DNA of 64,000 bases from Ensifer sp. IC3342 (GTDB lineage Bacteria > Pseudomonadota > Alphaproteobacteria > Rhizobiales > Rhizobiaceae). The stretch is taken from NCBI RefSeq assembly GCF_020193655.1, contig NZ_JADYVE010000004.1, forward strand, positions 434,001-498,000, written 5' to 3'. A program made the position numbers and the translations under genes. This document shows, in pieces, positions 53,599 to 62,758 of this stretch; within the stretch, counting starts at the first letter, position 1, and every line of letters begins with the position of its first letter. The notes under the pieces are model-generated. The model saw nothing but the letters and a program-made list of their open reading frames with translations, did not search any database and had not been told where the DNA came from.

Positions 53599-56500
53599 TC
53601 ATCTCACGCGCCAGATCGCAAACGGCAGACCAGCATGCGGATCGAGCCGAAGGTGCTGAACCTTGCCGGTCCAACGGAACGTGTGACCGGTGATCAGGTC
53701 TTCGAGGTCAAGCGTGCCATTGTCCGGGAGGTTCCACGACCGGAGCGGGATTTCCACATCCGCTTCATGAGCGCTGTAGGGATCGAGATTGACGGCGATC
53801 AGCAAAGCGTTCTCACGCCCAGGACTGATCTTCTCATAGAACATCACGTTGTCGTTCCAGGCGGTAAGAAGCTGGAGGCCGAGATGCGAATGCAGAGCCG
53901 GATTTTCCTTTCGGATCCGGTTAAGCATGGCGATTTCCGATTTGATATTTCCCGGCCGGTCGTAGTCCCAGGCGCGGATCTCATATTTTTCGGAGTCGGC
54001 ATATTCCTTGCGCTTGGCGTCCGGCCGACCCTCGCAGAGTTCGAAACCATTGTAGACACCCCAGAGTCCGGACAGCGTCGCGGCAAGTGCCGCACGGATC
54101 AGATAGGCCGGACGAGGCGCATTCTGCAGGAAGTCGGGGTTGATGTCGTGCGTATTGACGAAGAAATGCGGACGGAAGAACTCCTTCGGTTCCTGCGTGG
54201 TGATCTCGCGCATGTATTGCTCGAGCTCCCACTTCGTGTTGCGCCAGGTAAAATAGGTGTACGATTGAGAAAAACCGACCTTCGCGAGCCGATACATCAC
54301 CTTCGGCTTCGTGAAGGCTTCCGACAGGAAGACGACCTCCGGATGCCGCGACCTGATATCGGCGATCAGCCACTCCCAGAAGGGGAAAGGCTTGGTGTGC
54401 GGATTATCGACGCGGAAGAGTTTCACGCCGTTGTCGACCCACATCTGCACGATATCGCGCAGCTCGATCCAGAGCGACGGGATCGCGTCCCAGCTATAGA
54501 AGTCCACATTGACGATGTCTTCGTATTTTTTCGGGGGATTTTCCGCGTAGCGAATGGTTCCGTCCGGTCGCCAGTCGAACCAGCCTGGATGCTGTTTCAG
54601 CCACGGGTGGTCGGGCGAGCACTGGATGGCGAGGTCGAGCGCTATCTCCAGGCCCTCGTGCTTGCTGGCGTCCGCCAGACGACGGAAGTCTTTGAAAGTG
54701 CCAAGCTCAGGATGGATCGCGTCGTGGCCGCCCTCCGCCGAGCCGATGGCATAAGGGCTGCCCGGATCCTCCAGCGCCGCGCGCAGGCTGTTGTTCTTGC
54801 CCTTGCGATTGGTCTTGCCGATAGGATGAATCGGCGGGAAATAGAGCACGTCGAAGCCCATGGCGCGGATGGCAGGCAGCCGCTTGATGACGTCGTCGAA
54901 TGTGCCGTGGCGGGCCGGATCGCCGCTCTGTGAGCGTGGGAATACCTGGTACCAGCTTGCAAATGCGGCGCCCGGACGCTCCGCATCAAGAGGGATGGTC
55001 TGCGACCGGAGACGATGGGGGCGTCGGTCTGCCATCACCATCAGTTCGGCGGTTTCTGCCGCCAGCAGGATTTCGGTGCGTTGGACATCCTGCACCGCCG
55101 TCAGCTTGTCGAAGAGGGCTTTGAGCTGCGTCTTGATCTCGTCTTCCGCGTAATCGAGCGCTTCCAGCACGAAGTTGATGCCCTCCTGGATTTCGAGCCG
55201 GAGGTCGAGCCGCGCATCGTGTTTCTTGACGAACTCGTAGCGGAAGATCTGGAAGGGACTGCGCCAGGCTTCGATCGCAAATTCGTGCCTTCCCAGGCGC
55301 CTGGGCGTGAATTCCGCACGCCAGCGATCATTTTCGACCAGCTCCATGTGAACTTCGTTCCAGCCATTTTCGTCGACCGCTCGCCAGAGCAGGACGGCCG
55401 AAAGAGGGTCGTGGCCATCGCCGAAAATATCCGCCTCGACCTTCACTGTCTCGCCAACAACACGCTTGACGACAAAACGGCCCTCATCGACTGCCGGCGT
55501 GACCTTCTCGATTGCCAATCTCGGAGACGCGGCGGCTTCGCTGGCATCGGACACTGGAACCGCGTCAACGATCGGAACGGATGACTGTCCTTCGAAAATG
55601 CGCAACTCGCCCGGCCTCAGCTTGAGATCGGCGTCAAGAACCTCCTCTTCGGCCTGCGGGTCGACGAGCGGAAGGAAAAGGGACGCAGCCTCCCGCACGA
55701 CATTGAACGGTGCGTTGACGACACGCCGCAGGTCGCGGTTGAGGACAACGAGGCGGATTTTCTGCGAGGCGCGGATGTCCGCCTCGTCCGTCTGCATCAG
55801 AGCCACGGCCGGAGTCTGGCTGGCGGGGATGAGCTTGAGCGGCTGCCGCGCGAAGCCGGCGGCCGTCTTGTTGGTCCAGCCGTTCACGGCGCGGATATCG
55901 TCGGAAAGATCAAACGAGCCGTTTTTGCGAAGGCCAAGCAGGCCGGTTCCATCGCCGTGCAGCGGATCGAGCGGCGTGGCGGCACCGTATTCGAAGCCCA
56001 TGGGAATCATCAGGCCGCTGGCAAATGTGGAAGCAAGTCTCAGTGCGCGGATGGCCTTGCGTTGCAGTACTTCACAACCGTCGGTGCCGTGGGCGATCCG
56101 CTTGCCGAACGGCGCCTCAGGGAAGGTGACTTGATAGCCGAGCTGCCGCTGGATCTGATATTCGTCTGCGATCCACCGCGCCTCGAGGTTCCACCAGGCA
56201 AGCGAAGAGAAGCTGCCGTCAAAGCCTGCCCCGTCAAGAGCTTTGCGGTCTTCAAAGGCGCTGCCAGGCGTCCAGGCAAGAAAGATTGTCTCTGGCGCCA
56301 ACTTACGGGTTGTGGCGATAAGATCGTGCCAGGCCTCCGGCGCCAGCCGGCCGATGCCCAAGCAGCGAAAGCCCGCAACACCGAGGCCCGTGAGCCAAGT
56401 CATACGGTCACGCCAGTCCTCGACGTGCCTAACCTCGCCCCTGAAGTCGATGCGCCGGCTGCAGCTTTCCTGCGGTGCCACGCGCGGGTCGGCGATGATG

Positions 56501-56850
56501 GACCCTGCAGGCTTGTGATCGATGGCCACCCGATCCACGGCGAGGTCGAGCATCAGCTTGAGATCATTTTCCCCAGCCGCCCGAACCAATGCCTTGACGC
56601 CATCCTCGACGGACTCACCCAGCTCCAGGTCACGATCGAGCCGATCGAAGTTCCTGGTGACGAAGACACTCCCGTTGTGGCCGCGTTCAAAAAGGGGTGC
56701 CGTCAGGACTGTGTCAAAGCCGAGGTCTTTGGCATGCGTGAATACCTCTCGCCACGCGTCGTACCCCTTCAGCATCAAAGGATGCACGTAGTAAATCTGT
56801 GGTGGCTGCGAAATCGAGATCCGCGAAGCGATTTGAGGACGCGTGTCCAA
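53599..56850 (-). CDS. glgE: Alpha-1,4-glucan:maltose-1-phosphate maltosyltransferase with N-terminal extension
   Basis: A 1083-residue protein. The C-terminal ~660 residues are GlgE: DUF3416 domain (from about 430), GH13 barrel with nucleophile D815 in KLFRVDNPHTKP and acid/base Glu in VFLSEAFTKP, and a C-terminal beta domain. The N-terminal ~420 residues are an extra alpha-amylase-like region (YYVHPLMLKGYDAWREVFTH, LMLDLAVDRVAIDH). Its GFR motif is followed by Cys-Leu-Gly instead of the catalytic Asp, so it is probably inactive. The start is a TTG at 56850 with GGAGG 8 nt upstream. It extends alpha-glucan from maltose-1-phosphate made by the downstream gene. Confidence 0.9.
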   Translation of the reverse strand: MDTRPQIASRISISQPPQIYYVHPLMLKGYDAWREVFTHAKDLGFDTVLTAPLFERGHNGSVFVTRNFDRLDRDLELGESVEDGVKALVRAAGENDLKLMLDLAVDRVAIDHKPAGSIIADPRVAPQESCSRRIDFRGEVRHVEDWRDRMTWLTGLGVAGFRCLGIGRLAPEAWHDLIATTRKLAPETIFLAWTPGSAFEDRKALDGAGFDGSFSSLAWWNLEARWIADEYQIQRQLGYQVTFPEAPFGKRIAHGTDGCEVLQRKAIRALRLASTFASGLMIPMGFEYGAATPLDPLHGDGTGLLGLRKNGSFDLSDDIRAVNGWTNKTAAGFARQPLKLIPASQTPAVALMQTDEADIRASQKIRLVVLNRDLRRVVNAPFNVVREAASLFLPLVDPQAEEEVLDADLKLRPGELRIFEGQSSVPIVDAVPVSDASEAAASPRLAIEKVTPAVDEGRFVVKRVVGETVKVEADIFGDGHDPLSAVLLWRAVDENGWNEVHMELVENDRWRAEFTPRRLGRHEFAIEAWRSPFQIFRYEFVKKHDARLDLRLEIQEGINFVLEALDYAEDEIKTQLKALFDKLTAVQDVQRTEILLAAETAELMVMADRRPHRLRSQTIPLDAERPGAAFASWYQVFPRSQSGDPARHGTFDDVIKRLPAIRAMGFDVLYFPPIHPIGKTNRKGKNNSLRAALEDPGSPYAIGSAEGGHDAIHPELGTFKDFRRLADASKHEGLEIALDLAIQCSPDHPWLKQHPGWFDWRPDGTIRYAENPPKKYEDIVNVDFYSWDAIPSLWIELRDIVQMWVDNGVKLFRVDNPHTKPFPFWEWLIADIRSRHPEVVFLSEAFTKPKVMYRLAKVGFSQSYTYFTWRNTKWELEQYMREITTQEPKEFFRPHFFVNTHDINPDFLQNAPRPAYLIRAALAATLSGLWGVYNGFELCEGRPDAKRKEYADSEKYEIRAWDYDRPGNIKSEIAMLNRIRKENPALHSHLGLQLLTAWNDNVMFYEKISPGRENALLIAVNLDPYSAHEADVEIPLRSWNLPDNGTLDLEDLITGHTFRWTGKVQHLRLDPHAGLPFAIWRVR

Positions 56851-57300
56851 CGGTATTGCCTCCGCTGCACAGTATTACGGCCTAACGGCAAGCCAACCCT
56901 GCTTGTTCCTTCAAAACTCGCGCAAGTGCCGTTGCCTCAGATTGTGGGCATGGATTCGATGAGTGGCGAGCAGCGCTGCGCGAGAACTGCGGGGAGACTC
57001 GCTTCCCCATGGACAGAAGAAGAGGCACTGCCGGACCACTCGAACTGCATGTCGGAGTATCCGTTGGTTGGGAAGCCCGGAAGGTAAACACCGGCCGAGC
57101 CGGTCCGAAGCCAAAAGGGTGGTGCTCGAGGATACGCGTGCATGACGAATCCGGGATATCGGAACCGGCCCACGGAACCCGGCATTGCGGGTAATCTGGT
57201 GATCGCCCTCGAACGAAAAACGCCCAAGGGCGGTGCGATTGGATTAAGGCACCGGCGGGGAAGGCGCCCGTTCGACGTACAAGGCCTTTCTCCAGAGGCT
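56851..57300. other. Intergenic region upstream of glgE, no gene recognised
   Basis: About 450 bp between glgE and a mosaic repeat. Open frames here are short, overlap each other on both strands and show no recognisable family. It should contain the glg operon promoter. I see no clear promoter hexamers, structured RNA or operator. Confidence 0.5.
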
Positions 57301-57396
57301 CTACGGCGCCGGGCGTCTAATCAGACGCGCAAAGATTGCTGTAGAACTTTGAGTTTCTGCGTGATTCCTGAAATCCATTCCGATTTCAGGAATCAC
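57301..57396. repeat. Mosaic intergenic repeat, reverse orientation copy
   Basis: Reverse-complement arrangement of the element at 1785-1884. The module CTACGGCGCCGGGCGTCTAA through GCGCAAAGATTGCTGTAG (57301-57345) is followed by a perfect 14-bp inverted repeat, GTGATTCCTGAAAT (57361-57374) and ATTTCAGGAATCAC (57383-57396). The palindrome sequence differs from the TGCATGTT type but has the same place and an AAATC-GATTT core. Confidence 0.7.
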
Positions 57397-57494
57397 GGCG
57401 TCCGAGCATCAGGTCGATCCCCAATTTACCAAAGCCGACGATCGGACGCGCGAGAGTGAGGGCGAGGTCCCCCGCCGAGAGCCTTACAAGCGCG

Positions 57495-57870
57495 TCACCA
57501 TTCCGCATAGGTGCCGTCGGGAGGGGTCCAGTCGGCATCTGGCAGGCGCCAGTCCTGCTGCTTCGCGACGATTCCCTCCTCGTCCAGCACGATGCCGAGG
57601 CCGGGTGCGTCGTTCATGGCGAAGACGCCGTCGACCGTGGTCAGCGGCTTGGTATCCTTCAGATAGTCGAGCCGTTCGGCTTTGGGCAGTCCGGCGAAGC
57701 CGGTGTGATAGTGCAGCCCGAGGCTCTGTTCCTGGATGACGATGTTGGGACAGCAGAAGCCCACCTGCAGCGACGCCGCGAGCGATATCGGCCCGTTCGG
57801 GCAGTGCGGCGCGACCGCCACGTCGTAGACCTCGGCCATGCGTGCAATCTTCTCCAGCTCGGCCAGCAGC
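57495..57870 (-). pseudogene. dgoD: 3' remnant of a galactonate dehydratase-type (mandelate racemase family) gene
   Basis: The last ~125 codons of an enolase-superfamily sugar-acid dehydratase are intact: KIARMAEVYDVAVAPHCPNG, NIVIQEQSLG, NDAPGLGIVLDEEG, ending DGTYAEW. Galactonate dehydratases end in the same way. The N-terminal two thirds, including the metal-binding barrel residues, are absent. Homology stops near 57870, where an oppositely oriented SMP-30 remnant begins. Confidence 0.75.
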
Positions 57871-57878
57871 GGCTTGAG

Positions 57879-58313
57879 AGCAGCCCGGACGGGCGCACCG
57901 CCTACTGGGCCGACACGACGCTCACGCCGCACCAGGTCTGGCGGGCGCGCTACGACCCGCATACGGGCAGGCCGGAAGAGAAGGAGACCTTCGTCGTCTT
58001 CCCCGAGGGTGGCGGACGTCCCGACGGCGCCGCCGTCGATGCCGCGGGCTGCTATTGGGTGGCTGCCGTGCGCGGCTCGCAACTGCTGCGCTTCACGCCG
58101 GAAGGAAAGCTCGATCTTGTTGTGCCCATGCCAGTCTCACGTCCATCGAAGATTGCGTTCGGCGGATCGGACCTGAATACCATCTTCGTCACCTCGATCA
58201 GCGAGGGCCTCACGCCCGAGGCCCACGCGGCGGAGCCTCTTGCGGGCGCGCTACTCGCGCTCGACCTTGGGATCGAAGGGTTACCCGCGATGCACTTCAG
58301 AACCAGCCGGTAA
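57879..58313 (+). pseudogene. 3' remnant of an SMP-30/gluconolactonase-type gene
   Basis: About 144 codons of the C-terminal half of an SMP-30/gluconolactonase/regucalcin beta-propeller: SPDGRTAYWADTT, GRPDGAAVDAAGCYWVAAVR, PVSRPSKIAFGGSDLNTIFV and the terminal GALLALDLGIEGLPAMHF. The metal-binding N-terminal blades are missing. The same frame extends further left but there it is only antisense to the galactonate dehydratase remnant. Such lactonases act with sugar-acid dehydratases, so both remnants probably come from one lost catabolic locus. Confidence 0.78.
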
Positions 58314-58330
58314 TTCAGCGCAAAGCTAAT

Positions 58331-59062
58331 TCAGATCAAATCCGACGCGTAATGCATGGCGTCGGTCTGGCAGCGCGATTCGCGATATTCCACCGGCCGC
58401 TTGTGCAGATCAAAGGCGATGCGCCTGATTTCCAGCAAGGGCGTGCCAACCGGGCAGTTCAGCTCGGCACGGTCGGCTTCATCGGCCGAAACGGCCTTCA
58501 GCTTCTCAGATATGCGGGTGACTGTGACGCCCCAGCGTTGCGAGTAGAGGCGGTAGACGTTGTTGGGAATCTCCTCCATCTCGCCCAGGCCCTGGAAAAT
58601 CGAACCCGGCAGCGACAGGGTTTCGCGCAGCATCAGCTCGGAGCCGTGGTAGCGCAGCCGCGATATACGCCAGACCGTAGCCGTCTCATCGAGACCGAGC
58701 GCCTCGCGCTCGCGTGCGTTCGGCGTCGCGGACGAGAGCTTCAGCACCTTCGATATGGGAAACAACCGCTCGCCCGAGTCGGGGTAGAGCCGGAAGAACT
58801 GGAAAAGAATCCGGCTCTCCTCGTATTCGGCGACGAACGTGCCCCTGCCCTGCCGGCGAACGAGGATGCGTTCGGCGGTCATCGCGTCGAGCGCCTTGCG
58901 GACCGTGCCCTGGCTGACGCCGAGCTCGCGCGCGAGTTCCTGCTCGCTTGGCAGCATCGTGCCGGGTTGCCAGCGCCCGCTCGCAAGCTGCCGGGTAATC
59001 TCCTCGCGTACCTGCAAGTAGAGAGGACGAAAGCCCAAGTTGGTTTCCGCGCTCACGTCCAT
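58331..59062 (-). CDS. GntR-family regulator with UTRA domain (HutC subfamily)
   Basis: A 243-residue regulator. The N-terminal winged helix is YLQVREEITRQLASGRWQPG and ELARELGVSQGTVRKALDAM. The C-terminal UTRA ligand domain includes ISRLRYHGSELMLRETLSLP and PLLEIRRIAFD. ATG at 59062 has GGAGG 9 nt upstream. It is divergent from the sulfolactate operon, with a 12-bp palindrome between. It is therefore the likely regulator of suyAB; ligand unknown. Confidence 0.87.
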   Translation of the reverse strand: MDVSAETNLGFRPLYLQVREEITRQLASGRWQPGTMLPSEQELARELGVSQGTVRKALDAMTAERILVRRQGRGTFVAEYEESRILFQFFRLYPDSGERLFPISKVLKLSSATPNAREREALGLDETATVWRISRLRYHGSELMLRETLSLPGSIFQGLGEMEEIPNNVYRLYSQRWGVTVTRISEKLKAVSADEADRAELNCPVGTPLLEIRRIAFDLHKRPVEYRESRCQTDAMHYASDLI

Positions 59063-59107
59063 TGATCATCGCCTCCAATTTTCCTGCACCCTTATAGCGA
59101 AGTTTGA

Positions 59108-59148
59108 TTGACAACGCCAGAGTTTCATATCTTATGTCTTATATAAGA
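59108..59148 (+). promoter_or_regulatory. Putative suyA promoter and GntR operator
   Basis: A perfect -35 TTGACA (59108-59113) is followed after 17-18 bp by CTTATG/TTATGT. Directly after it lies the 12-bp perfect palindrome TCTTATATAAGA (59137-59148), 22 bp before the suyA start. A further CTTAT copy precedes it. The AT-rich palindrome is a plausible target of the divergent GntR-type regulator. Confidence 0.55.
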
Positions 59149-59170
59149 ATTCAGAACCAAGGAGGAAAGA

Positions 59171-59458
59171 GTGAGCGTACCGCAACTGCTGGTGCACGAG
59201 ACACGCGACAACGTCGGTGTCGTCGTCATCGAGGGCCTGAAAGCCGGCACGGAGATGACCTGCGTCGTGACGGCCGACAATTCGAGCTTTAACCTGAAGG
59301 TCAACGAAGACGTGCCGATCGGCCGCAAGGTCGCGCTGACCGATCTCAAGGCCGGCGATACGGCGATCAAGTATGGCGAGGATATCGGCCGAATCGTCGC
59401 CGACGTCGCCAAGGGCGGACACGTTCATGTCCACAATCTCAAGACCAAGCGCTGGTAG
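59171..59458 (+). CDS. suyA: (2R)-3-sulfolactate sulfo-lyase, small subunit
   Basis: A 95-residue SAF/UxaA N-terminal-like subunit ([40 protein letters not shown]). With SuyB it splits (R)-sulfolactate to pyruvate and sulfite in the cytosol. The GTG start at 59171 follows AAGGAGGAAAGA. Relatives in the same superfamily are altronate and galactarate dehydratases; the sulfolactate assignment rests on the small separate subunit, the suyB-like partner and the exporter and comC neighbours. Confidence 0.82.
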   Translation: MSVPQLLVHETRDNVGVVVIEGLKAGTEMTCVVTADNSSFNLKVNEDVPIGRKVALTDLKAGDTAIKYGEDIGRIVADVAKGGHVHVHNLKTKRW

Positions 59459-59466
59459 GTCTGATC

Positions 59467-60648
59467 ATGGCTTCAAGGTATTCCAACCTCACCTTCAAGG
59501 GCTATCGCCGCGACAACGGCCGTGTCGGCGTGCGCAACCATGTCGTGATCCTGCCGGTCGATGACATTTCCAACGCCGTCTGCGAGGCCGTGGCCAACAA
59601 CATCAAGGGCACGCTGGCTCTGCCGCATGCATACGGCCGTCTGCAGTTCGGGCCCGACCTCGATTTGCATTTCCGCACCATGATCGGAACCGGCGCGAAT
59701 CCCAACGTGGCGGCGGTCGTCGTCATCGGTATCGAGCCTGGCTGGACGAAGCGGATCGTCGATGGGATCGTAGAAACCGGCAAGCCGGTCGCGGGCTTCT
59801 CGATCGAACAGAATGGCGATCTCAAGACCATCATGGACGCAAGCCGGAAGGCCAAGGAGTTCGTCCACTACGCCACCGAGCTGCAGCGCGAGGAATGCTC
59901 GATCTCGGAGCTGTGGGTCTCGACCAAGTGCGGCGAGAGCGACACCACGACGGGTCTCGGTTCCTGCCCGACCGTCGGCAACATGTACGACAAGCTGTTG
60001 CCGGAAGGCATCTACGGCTGCTTCGGCGAGACCTCCGAAATCACCGGCGCCGAACACATCTGCAAGGAGCGCGCCATCAATCCCGAGCTCGGCGAACGCT
60101 GGTACAAGATGTGGAAGGCTTACCAGGAAGAGGTGATCGAGGCCCATAAGGACAGCGACCTCTCCGAAAGCCAGCCGACCAAGGGCAATATCGAAGGCGG
60201 ACTCAGCACGATCGAGGAGAAGGCGCTCGGCAACCTGGAGAAGATCGGCCGCACCTCCCGCTATATCGACATCCTCGAACCGGCAGAGGCGCCGAAGTCC
60301 GGCAGAGGCCTCTACTTCATGGATTCGTCTTCCGCTGCCGCCGAATGCGTCACGCTGATGGCGGCCGGCGGCTACGTGATCCACACCTTCCCGACCGGAC
60401 AGGGCAACGTCATCGGCAACCCGATCGTGCCGGTCATCAAGATCACGGCCAATCCGCGCACGGTGCGCACCATGGGCGAGCACGTCGATGTCGACGTGTC
60501 CGGCATCCTGCGCCGCGAGATGACGATCGAGCAGGCGGGCGACGCGCTGATCGAGAACATCCTGCGCACGGCCAACGGCAGGCACACCGCCGCCGAGGCA
60601 CTCGGCCACCGCGAATTTGTGATGACCAAACTCTACCGGAGCGCCTGA
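59467..60648 (+). CDS. suyB: (2R)-3-sulfolactate sulfo-lyase, large subunit
   Basis: A 393-residue protein of the UxaA/GarD C-terminal superfamily. Typical regions are [40 protein letters not shown] and [20 protein letters not shown]. Cys in TKCGES and in GSCPTVGN may help bind the metal cofactor. It starts 8 bp after suyA. Desulfonates sulfolactate with SuyA, releasing sulfite, which must then be oxidised or exported. Confidence 0.84.
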   Translation: MASRYSNLTFKGYRRDNGRVGVRNHVVILPVDDISNAVCEAVANNIKGTLALPHAYGRLQFGPDLDLHFRTMIGTGANPNVAAVVVIGIEPGWTKRIVDGIVETGKPVAGFSIEQNGDLKTIMDASRKAKEFVHYATELQREECSISELWVSTKCGESDTTTGLGSCPTVGNMYDKLLPEGIYGCFGETSEITGAEHICKERAINPELGERWYKMWKAYQEEVIEAHKDSDLSESQPTKGNIEGGLSTIEEKALGNLEKIGRTSRYIDILEPAEAPKSGRGLYFMDSSSAAAECVTLMAAGGYVIHTFPTGQGNVIGNPIVPVIKITANPRTVRTMGEHVDVDVSGILRREMTIEQAGDALIENILRTANGRHTAAEALGHREFVMTKLYRSA

Positions 60649-60680
60649 TTACCGAAGCCAGTCGACCGAGGCCCTTTATC

Positions 60681-61751
60681 ATGAACGTCGAAACTCGGCC
60701 GATGGCGAGGCGTGGATGGCTGAAGGCGCTGTCCACGCCGGCGCCGGGGTTGTTTCTCGCGCTGACTGTCGCTGCGGCGGCCACCTTCGTGGCCGAGGCC
60801 GTCGGCGCGGCGGTCATGCCTTTCGCATTGCTGATCGGTATTGCGCTCAATGCGGCTTCCGGCGACGAACAGTTGCGTGCGGGACTCGCCTTCGCCTCGC
60901 GGCCCCTGCTGCAGGTCGGTATCGCGCTCCTGGCATTGAAGATCTCGGTCACGCAGGTCGCGAACCTCGGCTCCGATACCTTGCTTCTCATCGCCAGTGG
61001 CACGGCAGTCTCGATCGCGAGTGGCCTCGCACTTGCGAGGCTTTTCGGGCTGCCGTCCACCCTGGGTGTGCTCGCAGGCGGGGCGACAGGCATATGCGGC
61101 GCTTCGGCCGCACTGGCCATTTCGTCGACGCCGCCCGCCTCGCCGAACAAGGATCGGGAAACCGCCTTCGTCATCGTGACGGTCACGACGCTCTCGACCG
61201 TCGCGATGCTCGCATACCCGGTCATCGCCCACCTCCTCGGCCTTACCAATCGCGAGGCCGGAATATTCCTCGGTGCGACCATCCACGATGTCGCCCAGGT
61301 TGTCGGCGCGGGCTATGCGGTATCCGAAGAGGCAGGCGACACCGCGACGATCGTCAAGCTCTTTCGCGTCGCGCTTCTTCTGCCGACGGTGCTCGGGATA
61401 GCGCTCACAATACGATCGCGCGTACCGACGGAGGGAAGGCTGCCGTGGCTACTGCCTCCGTTCGCGATAGCCTTTGCCGTGCTGGTCGTGGTCAATTCGT
61501 CCGGCTTCGTACCGACCACATTGCGCGACGTCTCGATTGCGCTTTCCAACTGGTGTCTCGCCACCGCTGTGGCTGCGATCGGCATCCGCACCTCCATCTC
61601 GGGAACACTGAGGATGGGCTGGGCCGCCCTGGCGGTTCCGACAGCTGCGACCATTCTCCTGATGACCTTCGTCATCACCTTTGAACTAGCGTCATCGCGG
61701 AGAAGGTGCTGGCCGAATTGGAGAGAACTCGATGAGCTCGGTTACGCTTGA
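60681..61751 (+). CDS. suyZ: YeiH-family putative sulfite/sulfate exporter
   Basis: A 356-residue membrane protein of the YeiH (UPF0324) family with about ten hydrophobic helices. Family motifs are GGATGICGASAALAIS and FLGATIHDVAQVVGAGYAVS. Homologues next to sulfonate-degrading genes are thought to export the released sulfite or sulfate. The last ~20 residues (SSRRRCWPNWRELDELGYA) are polar and unlike a family C-terminus; they overlap a different frame that looks like the tail of a lost gene. The native stop has thus probably been displaced. The symbol follows usage in sulfolactate operons and is tentative. Confidence 0.72.
   Translation: MNVETRPMARRGWLKALSTPAPGLFLALTVAAAATFVAEAVGAAVMPFALLIGIALNAASGDEQLRAGLAFASRPLLQVGIALLALKISVTQVANLGSDTLLLIASGTAVSIASGLALARLFGLPSTLGVLAGGATGICGASAALAISSTPPASPNKDRETAFVIVTVTTLSTVAMLAYPVIAHLLGLTNREAGIFLGATIHDVAQVVGAGYAVSEEAGDTATIVKLFRVALLLPTVLGIALTIRSRVPTEGRLPWLLPPFAIAFAVLVVVNSSGFVPTTLRDVSIALSNWCLATAVAAIGIRTSISGTLRMGWAALAVPTAATILLMTFVITFELASSRRRCWPNWRELDELGYA
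61685..61735 (+). pseudogene. 3' tail of a deleted gene upstream of comC
   Basis: In the frame TGA-ACT-AGC... the codons read TSVIAEKVLAELERTR and end in TGA at 61733-61735. That TGA overlaps the comC ATG as ATGA, the standard coupling seen elsewhere in this window. The helix-like tail resembles the C-terminus of NAD-dependent dehydrogenases. It suggests that a gene between the exporter gene and comC has been deleted. Confidence 0.45.
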
Positions 61752-62733
61752 TGCTGGACAGATCCACGCGCTCATTTTCGGTGCGCTCGTACGCTCGCGC
61801 ACTTCGGAGAAGAACGCGGCGTCAGTGGCCGACGCACTGGTCGAGGCGGAACTGGCGGGCCAGGGCGGCCACGGCCTGCGCCGTGTCGCCGCCTATGCCG
61901 CACAGGCGAAGGCCGGCAAGGTCGACGGCTTTGCGACACCCACCCTTGAAAAGCCCCGCCCTGCCGTCCTCGCCGTGGATGCCGCCAACGGCTTCGCCTT
62001 CCCGGCGCTCGATCTCGCGGTTGAACCGCTCGGCGAATGCGCCCGCTCGCAGGGCGTTGCGCTCGCTGGTTTCCGCAGGTCGCACCATTGCGGCGTCGCC
62101 GGCGTCGTCGTCGAGCGTTACGCCAGGAACGGACTCGTCGCCCTGATGTTCGCCAACGCCCCGGGCGCGATGGCACCCTGGGACTCCACCCGCCCCTTGT
62201 TCGGCACCAATCCGGTCGCCTTCGCGGCACCGATCGCCGGCGCGGATCCGCTCGTCGTCGACATCTCCCTGTCGAAGGTGGCGCGCGGCAAGATCATGGC
62301 CGCGAACCAGAAGGGCGGCGCCATTCCACCAGATTGGGCTTTCGACGCCGATGGCAAACCAACCACCGATCCGAAAGCGGCTCTTGCGGGAACCATGGCG
62401 CCAGTCGGAGATGCCAAGGGCACGGCGCTTGCGTTGATGGTCGAGTTGCTTGCCGCTGGGCTGACCGGCGCCAACTACGCCTACGAGGCAACATCGTTCT
62501 TCGACGACAAGGGCGCGCCTCCTGGGGTCGGCCAGTTGATTGTCTGCATCGATCCCACGGCTTTCGGCAGCGGCACCCTCGAACGCTTCGCGGCGATGGC
62601 CGACATGGTCTCGGATGCACCGGGTGCGCGCCTTCCCGGCCGCCGCCGCCAGGCCCTGAGGCAGTCCCTGCTCAAAGAAGGAATTCCTGTCGACGAGCCT
62701 TTGATAGCGGAAATCGAATCAATCGGCCGCTGA
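61732..62733 (+). CDS. comC: (R)-sulfolactate dehydrogenase-type Ldh family oxidoreductase
   Basis: A 333-residue NAD(P)-dependent enzyme of the malate/L-lactate/sulfolactate dehydrogenase superfamily. Motifs are GHGLRRVAAYA, FRRSHHCGVAGVVVERYARN (with the catalytic His), LFGTNPVAFAAP and DISLSKVARGKIM. In sulfolactate degraders ComC interconverts 3-sulfopyruvate and (R)-sulfolactate, the substrate of SuyAB. The context fits this role. ATG at 61732 overlaps the annotated exporter end by 20 bp. Confidence 0.82.
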   Translation: MSSVTLDAGQIHALIFGALVRSRTSEKNAASVADALVEAELAGQGGHGLRRVAAYAAQAKAGKVDGFATPTLEKPRPAVLAVDAANGFAFPALDLAVEPLGECARSQGVALAGFRRSHHCGVAGVVVERYARNGLVALMFANAPGAMAPWDSTRPLFGTNPVAFAAPIAGADPLVVDISLSKVARGKIMAANQKGGAIPPDWAFDADGKPTTDPKAALAGTMAPVGDAKGTALALMVELLAAGLTGANYAYEATSFFDDKGAPPGVGQLIVCIDPTAFGSGTLERFAAMADMVSDAPGARLPGRRRQALRQSLLKEGIPVDEPLIAEIESIGR

Positions 62734-62758
62734 CCGCGCCACCACGAAGTGAGGAAGA

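Noticed and set aside
57456-58313. A 285-codon plus-strand open frame covering the SMP-30 remnant
   Set aside because: Only the part after ~57879 is lactonase-like. The first ~140 codons are antisense to the galactonate dehydratase remnant.
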